64,000 bases of DNA, taken from positions 299,773,835 to 299,837,834 of the forward strand of contig CM054060.1 in the NCBI GenBank assembly GCA_028641055.1, read 5' to 3'. Each line of letters begins with the position of its first letter. The first letter of the stretch is position 1. Shown here piece after piece: positions 35,670 to 47,746 of this stretch. A program made the translations under genes and the position numbers. A model generated the notes under the pieces. It did not search any database. It saw nothing but the letters and a program-made list of their open reading frames with translations, and was not told where the DNA came from. This stretch comes from Alopecurus myosuroides (lineage: Eukaryota > Streptophyta > Magnoliopsida > Poales > Poaceae).

Positions 35670-37058
35670 GATTCTCTAGCTAGCCATATATCTAGATGTA
35701 CATTTCCTGATGCTCTGTATGTATGTATATGAGCTGATGTTATCTGAATGTTTAGGCCTGCATGTCTTGCCAAGCGATGGAATGATGATCTTCACCTGTG
35801 TGCAGGGTATACAGGAGGAGCCGGCCGAAGCAAGAGACCAGTGGCATGCATGCTGCTGCCGTGTATATCGATGCACGTAGACAGCTTCTCTGGCGATGCC
35901 ACCACCAAAAGCGGGAAGAGGATGTGTGAAGCGCATGCATCTTCAAGCCGCCCCGGGTAGTACTAGTACTGAGAAATCCTGCTGTTATTCCATTTGCGCT
36001 CTTCTATAGTTTGATCTGCTGAGAAATTTAGTTGGATGCGTACTGATTGCATTGAGTTGGCACACATCACCACATATTTGCTTCACGTGCATGCCCATTT
36101 AACTAGAAGAACAACACATGGATAATCGTTGGCATGCCTAGTTGACACACAACACCACATAGATAATTTTTTCCTTGGCATTGGACTGAACTTTCTGCAA
36201 ATATGAATGAATGATGCCTCTTTTTTTTATCACTTGGTAGTAATGTATGCATTAGAAATTTAGAATGACTTGTTTTTAGTGACCTAGCGCACGCTGTAGC
36301 CTCCCATGCCTTGTGCGCGCGGTGGTGTGCTGCCCCGGGCTTCGACAAGCTCCTCCTCTCCTGCCGCTCTGCTGGCGTTGACGGCTATTTGGCCATCTAG
36401 CTTTCTAAATTATGACTCTGACATTTTCTCCTGGTTGTTAGAGGTCTTGGTGCTAGTATTCTTCGTAAGCTAATGAATTTGATGATTTTGTGTTATTAGC
36501 ATCAACTTGGTATATGGTTCTGAATGCTACTGCCCTTTGAGGTCAGCTTTTTTGTTTGGAGTTGTTGATGCATAATCCAGTTCCAACCCGAGTGTGGTTT
36601 TATTGATTTAACATGTTTAAGTAGTAGTGCAGTACCTATGAAGCTAAGATTTAGTTGTGCCTGATTTGGCACTGCCCTTTGAGACCAAGAACTCATATAT
36701 CATTCACTTGTATCTTATTGGAAGTAATTGTTGGTTCTGCCGTTTCATTAGCGCTAGCATGCTTTCTTTGTGGCTTTTTCGGTCTGATGTTGCAGCCGTG
36801 AGGTACTAGTGAGCTGAATGTCAAATGCAGCCGGTGGTCGTCATTTTCTGGCCTGGAGCAAGGAAGCTAGTTCCAGGGTTATGCTTGTTGCAGTGACAAA
36901 GTGCTGATCTCATGTGAAACTTGAGAAGCACCCATTAAGCTAGAGAAATCTGGACCAAGTGGTTAAGCTAGAGAGAGCCCGGGTCCGTCAATTTGATGGA
37001 TTTTGCATTATTACGTTTACCAGTGCTGCCAGACTGATTGGGTCCAAGTGGTTTTGCT

Positions 37059-37157
37059 GAGATTAGTTGATCATGTTTCTAATCACCGGATCTGTTTATA
37101 TGTTGACGTGTGAGCTGCATTTAGCGTGTCTCCGTTTTATTGTCTTGACCTGGGCAT
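37059..37157. repeat. 99-bp direct repeat, second copy
   Basis: Uninterrupted counterpart of 35571-35669. It continues into an open stretch (GIYKPPRVVLGMDEKRLVR on the plus strand) ending at TAG near 37250, which reads like protein but is not recognised. Confidence 0.7.
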
Positions 37158-37560
37158 CTACAAGCCGCCCCGGGTGGTGCTGGGCATGGACGAGAAGCGG
37201 CTAGTTAGGTCGGTCGTTCTGGCGCCGGCGTCTGGCCACGTTGTACTGTAGCAATCTTAGTGATTTGGTTCCCTGTCTCGAGTCAGAATTGTATCATCCT
37301 GTTTGTGCAGATTATAAGTTGTAATAATACTGTAATTTGGTTCTTTGCGTTTGAGTATTTAAATTTGTACTTGCGAGTTGAACTGAGCTCTATAATTGGA
37401 TGCCCGTGGGTGTTGGCCTTGTATTATCAAATTGAGTGTAGTGTAAAATTTGAGAAAAAAAAATCGAAGATAAAAAGAATGCGCGCTCATGTCAAAGTTC
37501 GGTGCATATAGTATATACCTGCTAATTAATGGGGCATCATGGTATTGCTGGTAGGTAGCC

Positions 37561-38049
37561 TTTGATCGGGTCTCCTCCGTCCTCCCAAGCCAGCTATATA
37601 TCTTCTGATGTTTGGTTGAGCTCAAGCCGGAATAATTTTGGGCTACTGGTGTACCATAGTTGTGACACAAGTAGGTGGACGTACGTGCTGTGGAGACCTA
37701 GCTAAGCAGGTGGTTGCTGTCGTCGAATGCTTCGTGTTGTGAAGGGCTGTCCATTACGGGCTATCAGTTAATTATCATATATACTAACTACTAGTAATTG
37801 AAAACCAAGCAGGCGTGGACGTCGTATGGGAGATCCTTATTTTTCTGAGACACTGTGTTTTTCCGAAAGACTCAGCACATCATATGAATGTTTAATAAAG
37901 AGCTCGATTATCTTATGGTCTCGATCGTGCTTTGTGAGCCGAAACGATAAAACCAAGCAGGCGTAGGTGTAGGCGTTAAGATTATCACGGTAACCGAAGA
38001 GGCGATCTCAACGCAATAACTAAACACAATGAGCGGCACAATTGATTGA
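37561..38049. other. End of unit 1, distal upstream region of MATH copy 2
   Basis: No gene. AAACCAAGCAGGCGT occurs twice (about 37802 and 37952). It runs directly into the promoter of the next unit, so it is the distal promoter context of copies 2 and 3 but not of copy 1. Confidence 0.45.
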
Positions 38050-38216
38050 GATATGGGAAGGGGCCACCAAACACCAAGTCATCGATCCGTGGCACTAAGC
38101 TTTTCTGGCCGTCCATCCGCTTCGAGGGGAAGGGAAGAGTGAAGTGAGCGTGCTTGATTCCCGCCGCGATAGGTGTTACTTACATGTTTTCTTCCCTCCC
38201 CACATGATGTTGCCTC

Positions 38217-38224
38217 TATAAGTA
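38217..38224 (+). promoter_or_regulatory. TATA box of MATH gene copy 2
   Basis: Same TATAAGTA as in copy 1. The sequence beyond about 167 bases upstream is the end of unit 1. Confidence 0.5.
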
Positions 38225-39154
38225 GAAACCCACCGCCACAGTCCGCGTGCGGGGCGCGTGCGACTTAGACTTAGAACTTAGGCGAAGGGGACGGGGAGGG
38301 TGAGGACAGCAGAGCCGTTCCGTCGTCGTCCGATTCGCTGGGTGGCCGGCCGGCGGCGAGGTGCGCGAGAGAGCAATTCCATCCATCCGTCCGTCCGTCA
38401 GTTCGTGCGTCCTCGTCTCTCTCTCTCTATTTTTTTTTTTGGTTCCATTGTGTGGTTATTCTGGATCTGAAAAAGAAAAGAAGAAAAGGGAATGGAAGGA
38501 GCAGATGCATGAGATCAGGTGACTATCCGTGAGAGATAGAAAAAAAAAAGAGAGGTGGTAAAGGTCCTCGACGCGTAGTCGCGTACGTACGGTACCAGCA
38601 GACTCACCGGCCGCTCGATCTAGCTAAGCGAGAACGTGTATAGACTTTCAAACTAGCTAGCTCAACCTGCGCGCGTGAGAGAAAAAATAGGGCAGCGTAC
38701 CAACTCATGTTTTTTTTTTGAGGGAACGTTCTACTCAGCTTGTACGTACCCTGAACGAGTGTCCGATTCAAACTAATCCATCGCGACCTCCTGCTGCGCC
38801 CTGTCCTGCGCGTTGCCGTGCCCGACGTGCACGCACAGGAGTCTGTTGCCTATTCCGTGTACTCAAACCTCGCGGTCACTCGGCGATTGCGTTGCGTTCT
38901 CCGTTTGGCACCAAACTTGTCGGCGTCTCCGCAGCAGTAAGACGCAACGCTCCCTTCCTCTGTTGCTTTGTTTGATCTGCACTACGCATTAGGGCACTAT
39001 AATGTTTTAGGTTTTCTTACGCCGCAGCTATTATCTGATCCAGAGATAAGCGCAGCCATTAATTGGAGATTACTTACGTCTTCCACTCCGCTCCGCTGCA
39101 CGATCATTAGTTCCATCCGCAGGGAGGATACTACTAGGGGAAGGGGCAGGAGCT

Positions 39155-40959
39155 ATGGGCAACGCCTTCGCTGCCGGTCCAGCTCCTGCGCTGCTGGGAG
39201 AAAACCACGATCCATGCTTCAAGTGGAAGATCCATGACTTCTCGGCAATGCCGATTGAGGAGGAGCCGATCAACTGTGCACCTTTTATTTTCTCCGACTA
39301 CAGGTGGTATGTACCGATCCTGCAGAATTCTTAGTCTACTATTCCTACAATATTTTTACTTCAGTTTTTGACTTGTTAAACCAAATTGCTTCTCTGCTCC
39401 TCGATTCATTTACCAGGTTCGTTCAATTGACGCTGTTGCATACAACACCACCCTTTTTTGCGATACCATATGTTGCTCTTTCTCTTGGGATTGCTCGAGG
39501 CCGGGGATGCTTGGGCTTGGAGCCAGGGGTGGTGATGGCTGTAGTCTTTGAATTCTCGATATACAATCATTCGGATCGCGCGTACTACGGATACCAAGGT
39601 AGTTTCTGATATCGCTATGGCTGTAGTCTTTGAATTATCGATATACAATCATTCGGATCGCGCGTATTACGGATACCAAGGTAGTTTCCTAAAATTTACT
39701 TTTTCGCCACATCCAACCATCCATCTATATTCCAGCTGGTAGCCACTAACTCCGTAAAATTTGATATCTGCTCAACATGACTAGTAAGCTGTCCCCAATA
39801 TCCATCCATCGTGTTCCTGTCACGTTTCTTTGCAATGGTACAATATCTATGTTTTATCGTTAAATTTGAACGTATAAATTTTGAAATATCATCCCGTGCT
39901 TGTTACATTAACTGGTCTCTCCATATCGTCTTTTCACATAAGTTGTATTTTTATTTTTGCAGCTTACATAATTCCTTTTTATCTGTTTTTAACCCTTGCC
40001 TACATTGCAGCTACACACAACTTCGATGTTGAGAATATATACTCGAAGAAGGAATGCTTGATTTCTCTTAAAACCCTACTGCGGTCACGTGATTTTCTGG
40101 CTGATGATTGTTGTGTCTTTGGTGTGGACATATTGAAAGTAGATGTCATTTTCCCTGAAGAGATGGCAATTGTGGTCCAGAAGAATGCTACTGCAGTTCA
40201 GAACCTCTTTATCCAGAAACCTCCGTTGATCCAATGGATCTACACCCGGACCATCACCAAGTTTTCTGAACTGTTCTCGGAGAGATTCGTCATTTCTAGA
40301 TTTGAACTTGATGGACAAAAATGGTACTCTTTTGATTCAGTTACATCATATAATTCATATGTATGAATTATTAGACAATTTAATTTGTGCTCACCATGTC
40401 ATATAACTAATTTCATAGTGGCCAGAAGCACCAAATAATGGACATATTTGATCTAGGAACTCGGTTATATTGAGTTTGAATTGACTTGTTTGCCATCATA
40501 TTCACATTTTGCTGATAACCCTGCATTATATTTTTCTCAGGTACTTTGGCATCTACCCATGTGGTAATCGGTACAGCAACAATTGCCTATCCTTGTTCTT
40601 ACACCTAGATGGCTCGGACGAGGCCCCCCACGAGTATGGAAAGCTGGTCGAACTGACTCTATCCATCCTGGACGAAAAACATGGGAAACATTTCACCAGG
40701 AAATGTCAAGGTTCAGTCAGCTCCCATTAATTAGCAGCTATCACTGCATTATGAAGTGACTGCCATCTCCTGTTTGCGGCTGTTCGATCTCATGTACCTC
40801 GTCTCTATTGCAGGTCTCGTCGTGTTTGCTGGTAAGTGTCACTGGGGATGGTCCCAGTTCATACCGCTCCCGACGCTCTTAGACCCGTCGAGAGGTTATC
40901 TTGTAGGATCGTCTTGCACTCTCAGAGCAGAGTTGGTTATGGTTGGATCCTCCAGCTGA
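39155..40959 (+). CDS. Two-MATH-domain protein, copy 2, five exons, 319 aa
   Basis: Exons 39155-39303, 39417-39598, 40011-40323, 40541-40710 and 40814-40959. Exons and splice sites match copy 1. The single difference I saw within the gene is in intron 3 (A instead of the G at 18204), so the encoded protein is the same. Unlike copy 1, its distal promoter is the intergenic end of the preceding unit, so expression could differ although the protein does not. Confidence 0.85.
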
Positions 40960-41280
40960 TGGTCCTTGGCATCCTGTGCCCTAGCTCATCAGCCATGCTT
41001 GAATATTACAACAGTGTCATTCATGTCTAAATAAGCATTGACCAGAACTGGAACAATCTACCCTATATGGATGCAGTTTTCCACTGTGTTTTCATGTATC
41101 TTCAAATTTTAGGCAAATGATACGACTTTCAAACTAAAAGTGATTGAATAGTTACATTCTAACATGAAAATCTAGGATGTATTATTCTTTCACTTGCACT
41201 GAAAATTTAAAGATATAGCTCCAGATAGTAACTAAGCAAAGCTTCGGTGGGATGCCTAAATAATCAGGAGCATGACTCAC

Positions 41281-41542
41281 CGGCCAGTACCAGCCTCCAA
41301 GACCAATATCCTTCCTGGCAACACCCCGCGGACCGAATGTCCAGTTGTTGCCGGTGTCGATGACCTTGAAGAACACATTTTGGTCGCTCCTGGTCGCTCC
41401 TCCCATACAGGGAAAGAGACAAGATTCTTGAAGAACACATTTTGGTCGACATCCGTCCGCGCCGGCAAGAGCACCAATGTGGTCGCTACTCGCCGACGAG
41501 CTGCGCAGCTCCACCCACTGCTTGATGTTCGTCATCGTACAA
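41281..41542 (-). pseudogene. Minus-strand exon of an unrecognised gene (copy 2)
   Basis: Same as the exon at 19133-19394, with the same acceptor, donor and internal 62-base-offset repeat. Confidence 0.45.
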
Positions 41543-42547
41543 CTGCAACCAACAAAAGAAGCATGTTATTTATCATACGGAAGTAAGGTTTGAACCATAT
41601 GCCAGCAACAAAGATTTTCCCTAAGACCATAACCCAAAACTCTCAAATAACTGCATCGCATTCAGTTCATACCTTCAATGGAGGACCAACTAAACTAGTA
41701 AAAGCATGTCATGCTAAAATGTACTAGGATAGGGAACCACCTTTGCACTATGATTAATCTACCAACATTTACCCAATCAAGGTTCGTTTTATAAATTAAA
41801 ACATATGCATCTCACCAGCTAAAGATCCGAAATTATGGACAGAAAACAGGTAGGCCTATTTGGATGCATATCAGGCATTGCACTAGAAATTTCCAGCCTA
41901 TCGATAATTAAATATACTAATACTATAATAGGTAAAACTACTGCCTAGACTTAATAGACAATATAGAGAAAAGCATTCTAGCACAACTCCTAAATTCATG
42001 GACAGAAAAGAAAAAAAAAACCATTCCTAACATGGATGGTACATCAAAGAGTTAATACACTACACACAATTTTTCATTGAAGTGGTCAATAGATTGGTCA
42101 AACAAGTAATTTCAATAAACACTGCTAGTTCCAGAGCAATCATTCACGCTGAATGTACAACAGAGGTTCACATAGGACATATACGTTTCCGATCTCCCGG
42201 TTCAGTCCAAACGTGTGGTAAAAAATAAAAATAAAGAGAGAGATAAATCAATGGGTATGTATGCACCGCTAAGAAGAATAAACGGGAGAAGAAGAATAAG
42301 CATGGAGTCTACTTCCCACTGACAACCAGATGTGCCATTTGATTACAGAAATTCAGTTCCAAAATTTGCACACATCAGGATCGCTCGACTGACAGATAGC
42401 AGTTGGATTTGCACCTACAGACAACATGGGAATACAGAGCAGAGCAGGACAAAATGGAGTAGGATAGGACACCACCTAGCACTAGGATTAGTTTACCAAC
42501 ATTTACCCTCTCATCAAGATTCTTCTTTATCAATTTAACGACTTATG

Positions 42548-43923
42548 CATCTCACGAACGGAAGTTCAGGATGTTCTAGTTGGATCTTGCAATTCAGATA
42601 ACAGCCAAATAGCAGATCCCACGCAACAGAGCAACACAAGAACTAGACCTAGAGATGAAGGAGTTTTACCTCCCAGTGGGATGGAGACATGGAGCAGCAG
42701 CGGCATCTAGCAGCCTTGGTCGTCGACGCCGGCGAGAGCGCCGCTGCACCCACCGGCAAGCCGCACATCTCCTCCGGCCCAATCAAGTCGCCTGTGCAGG
42801 CGTCGCTACAGGAGGCCAGGGTACGCGGTGGAGGCCAGGCTGAAGACTAGGAGCGCGGAGGAGTAACGGCCGGAGCTGGAACCATCTGCAGCGCCCGGAT
42901 ATTCTGGGTGGTATAGTCAGATGTTGCAATTCAGAGAACAGCCAATTAGCAGATCACGCGCACCAGGGCAAGGCAAGAAATAGACCTAGAGATGAACGAT
43001 ATACCTCCCAGTGGAAGTACCATGTGGACAAAGACATATGGTCGTCATCTAGCATCCTTGGTCGTTGAAGCCAGCAAGAGTGCCGCTGTACATGCATGGT
43101 CGCCGCTGGCCGGAAAGCCGTGTAGCTCCTCCCGCTCAATCGAACCGGAGTAATCCATTCATGCTGAATGTAGCATGGAGGTTCACAGAGTACAGATACG
43201 TTTTAGACCCCAGTCCATTCCAAACCTGTAACAAAAATAAAAATAAAAGGTGAGAGATAAATAAACAGGAGGAGAAGAATAAGTAGGGAATTTAATTCCC
43301 ACTAACAACTTGATGTACCTTTTGATTAAAGAAATCGAGATGCAAAATTTCTAGAATTTGTTTTATCAGGCTCGCAAGATTTGACAGATAGCAGTTGGAT
43401 GTAGCACCTAGCGACAAATATTTACCACTAAAAACTTAGATATATCGTTATCCAAGATAGGCACAGGATGATAAGAACCAATTAGATGGTCTCATAACCA
43501 GGAAACCATTCAACGAGGGTTACAATACAGGTGAACGGCATGGATAAAAATACAACAATTAGTCGGCGCGCACGTATACTGCAGGCAATTGGAAACAGCA
43601 GGGGAATGAAGAGCAGACCAGTGCAAAATGGAGCAGGATAAGAATCCCCTAGCGCTAGAATTACTCTACCGATATTTACCCCCTGTCATCATGATTCGTT
43701 TTTTGTTAACAACGTATGCGACTCGCCAATGATGGAAGTTCTGAATGTTCTAGTTGGATGTTGAAATTCAGAGAAGAGCCAATTAAGAGATCATCACACG
43801 CAAAGCATAGACCTGGAGAAGGAGTTACCTCCGAGTGGAAGAACCAGATGGAAGGAGACGTGGAGCAGCAGCAGCATCTAGGAGCCTCGGTGGTCGACGC
43901 CAAGAGCGCTGCTGTACATGGTC
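42548..43923 (-). repeat. Three exon-like segments ending in donors (unit 2)
   Basis: Copy of 20400-21775. The GC-rich leader-like block follows at about 43924-44428. Confidence 0.45.
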
Positions 43924-45428
43924 GCCACCCGCCGCACAGCTCACCGCCCGTGCAGCCGTTGCTACAGGCCAGCGAGGTGGCGGTGGACGCTAGCCTGGAG
44001 TTGGGGCGCGAGGTGGAGGACCGGCTGGAGCTGGCGCCATCCGCAGCACCCGGCCCGCGCTTGCCGACGTGACGACGCCGGCGGCGGTGAGGGCTGCGGC
44101 TTTCTTGCAGGCTACATCGCCTCTGCTCGGTCTGGGCGGTAGACGTGCCGCATCACCGCCCCCTGCAGCCGCTCCGACGCCGTCGCCATGGACGCCAAAG
44201 ATCCGATCTTCACCGCTAGGGTTCTTAGCGGGACGGCGAATCCACGGTTCCGGGCCACGGAATTTGGAGAGGACGAGGAGACGGTTTCAGGGTGGTGGCC
44301 GCCGGGGTGAGGAGACGCAGGATCCGGCCGGAATCGATGGCGAGGGGAGGGTGGAGCAAAGGGGATCGAGGGAGGAGTAGAGCAAAAGGCGCGAGAGATG
44401 AGCGGTCGTCGGGGACGGGGTGAGTCATGTAGCGCCCAAAATTTTGCCCAAACTTCTCGCTCAGCCCCAACGGAAATAATGGGCCAAATTTCCGGCCCAA
44501 ATTATGTTTTCAATCCCTGGTGAAATTAAGAGGCTACTCCGAGTACACATGCGTGCTAAATGCACACACGAGCAAGACATACGTGCTGCCTAACTGCTAA
44601 AAAAAGGTCTCTTTTTTTTTTTTTGCATGAACGCTAAAAAAGCTTCACGGGTGTCAAAATTGCACTAGCTTCCCTTCCCTATGTACATATCGTTGCATTT
44701 TGATCCAGACCCGACTCTAAATTTCGTGGAACACTTAATAAGTGATCCCGTTGTTGTCGTCATATGCAATGTCGTTCGCCTATCTTCGACCGCAAGCATC
44801 AGTGCCGCCGCATGCGTACTAGCTAGTAGCTCAGAGCCGCACAAATCCACTATCACTCAGTTGTCATGTGGTTCTTCATCGATCTGCATGCGGTACTTGT
44901 CGGGACCGGAAGGTGTATGTATGTCTCAGAGCCATGCGGGCGACCCATGCCGCTGTCACTGATGGACTTCCCCGAGACGCTGGCGTGAAGCCCGCTAGGT
45001 TGGAGGAGGGTGACCGACATGGCCATCGCGCATCCCAAACCCGAGAATGCATTTGTCTCGTGCCCATGCATCGTCTGGCTCTCTACTGAGCATGTCACCA
45101 TCTCATGGATCATGGTGGAGAATCCCATCGTGTACGACCTCCCGACGCCGACAAATGTGGGATGTTCCCTCTGGTGTGGATTGAGGCAATAAGGGGGGGT
45201 GGACGATGAGTGTCCGACGGAGAGGAAGATCCAAAGGCACGAACACGATGCATGTCTTATAGCCAATAATTACATCGAGTTTCATGAAATATTACGTGGA
45301 CCCGGTTATGATCTCGGGAAATTGACATTTCGTCGTCGAGCTTTACAAGGCTCCTTTATTTCATATTACAAAGATTTCTAACCTATCAGTGTGCGTGGCA
45401 TTCCGATGCCGCGCGTTATTATTTTGTG

Positions 45429-46797
45429 CTAGGAGATAATTAACATATACCATTTCATGTGTTGTGTTTCCATTGCATGTTATTAGGGTCCTTGCTTTAT
45501 GTTAGGATATTGATAATCAAACCCTGCTAGGTAGGTCGTGGATCTTTAAATTCTCCAATATTTTCATTCTCTCGCGCTTGAACCTTGAATCCTTAAGTTC
45601 CTTCTCCGACTGGACATGGCCACCATCTTCTCAATGGTGAGGAAAATCACTTATGAATATTCTCTCACTTTGCCTCTACCATATGGTATGGTGACGTTGC
45701 GATCGCTTGATAGCGGACTTTCTAGCTCCTCAACAATTGCTAACGCATAGCTTCAACTGGGACTTTTGTGTCGTATGAAATGCCACATTTCCTGATATCG
45801 CTATGGTTATCCCGGATATGATAAAAACTAATGTAAGAGTATGAAAATTCCAGGTGATTTCCCATATAGGATGCCACATGTGTCAAAAACCTTCTCTTAC
45901 TCGCCTAGTTTTCTAGTGATTGTGGACTTATACAAAGAAATAATTGATCTGGTCTCTTATGATTACATGATACTTGATTCTCTCCTCATGCGACGAGAAA
46001 ATAAAAAATAAACCTTCAATCTTTACACCTCTTATTTTGCATGTACTTTTGGACCTTCCTTTCTCTATGACCGCACGAAGTATAACCAAAATGAATAACC
46101 CTTGCATGCATTGATTTTGCGTACATGGAATATTTATAGAATAAATTATGAAATATTTATAAACTTGAAAAGGGATTGTGCCACAAATTACTCTTAATGA
46201 TTAACTCATGGAATCATAAATAAAATCAAACGTTGTGACTCGTGGTTAAGTAAACGTCATTATGTGTGAACCAAAAAATATCGTCAACAAATAGAAATCT
46301 ATAAATTGTGAAAATAATCAACTCTTAAGTTGCTATAATTTTTTGAATAAAATGGTAGAAAGTTTTGACACGACAAATAGTTTTAAATGTCATCTGCCAT
46401 TCGTTGGGAGGAAATGGAGTGGAGAAGTTGAACATGAAGTAATAGAAGGTACATTAGTTTAACATAAAAGATCAACCTTTTGATAACAATGTACCACTAT
46501 AATAGTAATTAAAATAGAAAATGATTGTAATAATAAAAGCATAGGTGGTATCTAGCTAACAATTGGCGATGGAGGAAGTCCCACGCGGTCAATTCTGATG
46601 TACTACCTTCATTTCTAAAAACAAGGCACATAATATATTTCAGAAGTCAAAATATCCAAAAAAAAATCACGAAGTTAACAGAAATAACATTAACATCTAC
46701 AATACAATACAATACGATATCAATATCGTTGTATATATCATGAAACGTAGTTTCATGTGACATATAAATAGTATTATATGTGCAAAAAAAAATATCA
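45429..46797. repeat. Old internal duplication, copy A (unit 2)
   Basis: Copy of 23281-24650. It contains the single-base A deletion (near 46511) that makes unit 2 one base shorter. Confidence 0.7.
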
Positions 46798-47746
46798 GTG
46801 GGTAGATGGACGAGATCTCAAACATGCTAGCTAGCCAGGACAATGGGCGGACCGACGTATGGGTGGTGGCATGCGGCTTGGCAACATTTTGTGTGTGACA
46901 CTAGCTGCCAAGAATTGGCGAAGGAGTGTGAGCAGTTGACGGCGATAGATCGGCATACATCGCACCGGCCATGTATACCTAGGAGGGAGGGATCGATAGG
47001 CATGTGGCTAGGATCACCCAGGAAGACCCATGGAACGTGACTCCACGCGTCTTGTACGCATGCATGCATAGATGGAGGAACTAATAAGTAGTCATGCATG
47101 GATTTGGCCATGTAATAGTTAGTATTGACCGATACTTGTGCCGACCATGCATGCAAATAAGGTGGCAAAGTGGAGATGATCCTTCCGTTTCTGGTAAGCC
47201 TTTTGGGTACACGACCTAACAGCATCCCACCGAGGCCGTGTTTGCCAATTTGGTTGAGGGGGTCGACGCGACCGGGAAAGATGTAATTTGAGAGGGGTCA
47301 TTCGCAATCATAGCATGCACAGAACTACCGAAAAAAAGATGTAATTTTACGACCTCGGTTTGCGAGCGGCCACCACAGGATAAAAACTATAGGATTTGAA
47401 TTTGTTTTCTAAAAGTACTTGCTTTCGTGCAAACCACATCATTTACCAATCCCCCTTATCTTTGCTATCCCCACATCGATGCGCCATAGACCAAGGCTTG
47501 AGTTTTTCATCCGAACTCCTGAAAAGCTCTCTGACTCCTACGGAATCACCTCGAACGGCGCTCGTATGCAACTCTCAAGAATAAATACATTAACGGTGAA
47601 ATAGTTGAGCACGTAGGTATCTATTATTTCATGTGTCGTTTTGTCGTCGCGTTTTCAGGGCTATTACCTATCATTTGATGTGGAATTTTATGGTTGTGTT
47701 ATTATTTCTATGATAAGAACTAGCTATCACCTATCATTTGTTTTGT

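Larger units (their letters stand above)
31330..37560 (+). other. Plus-strand region with exon-like boundaries, no sustained frame
   Basis: A GC-rich start (31382-31988, open for 215 codons) ends at CGACGAG|GTAAGC, a good donor. Later pieces have acceptor/donor-like edges: CATTGACAG|32291 to 32684|GTGAGG; AACTAG|32852 to GTCGAG 32969|GTAGTC; TTTTGCAG|35150 to 35366|GTGGGT; GTGTGCAG|35806 onward. The pieces are locally GC-rich against AT-rich spacers, as exons are in grasses. No frame continues across them and none shows a known domain. A non-coding RNA gene or an eroded protein gene are both possible. Confidence 0.35.
15902..38049 (+). repeat. Tandem unit 1 of the 22.15-kb array
   Basis: Matches 38050-60196 base for base over long stretches. 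Differences I found: G at 18204 (A in units 2 and 3), one extra A in the run near 24363, and G at 26430 (T at 48577). The unit start is defined by the join to the exon-1 remnant; the true duplication breakpoints may lie elsewhere in the cycle. Contents in order: promoter and leader, MATH gene, minus-strand exon, repeated exon-like segments, internal old duplication with a retroposon, GC-rich block, plus-strand exon-like region. Confidence 0.95.
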
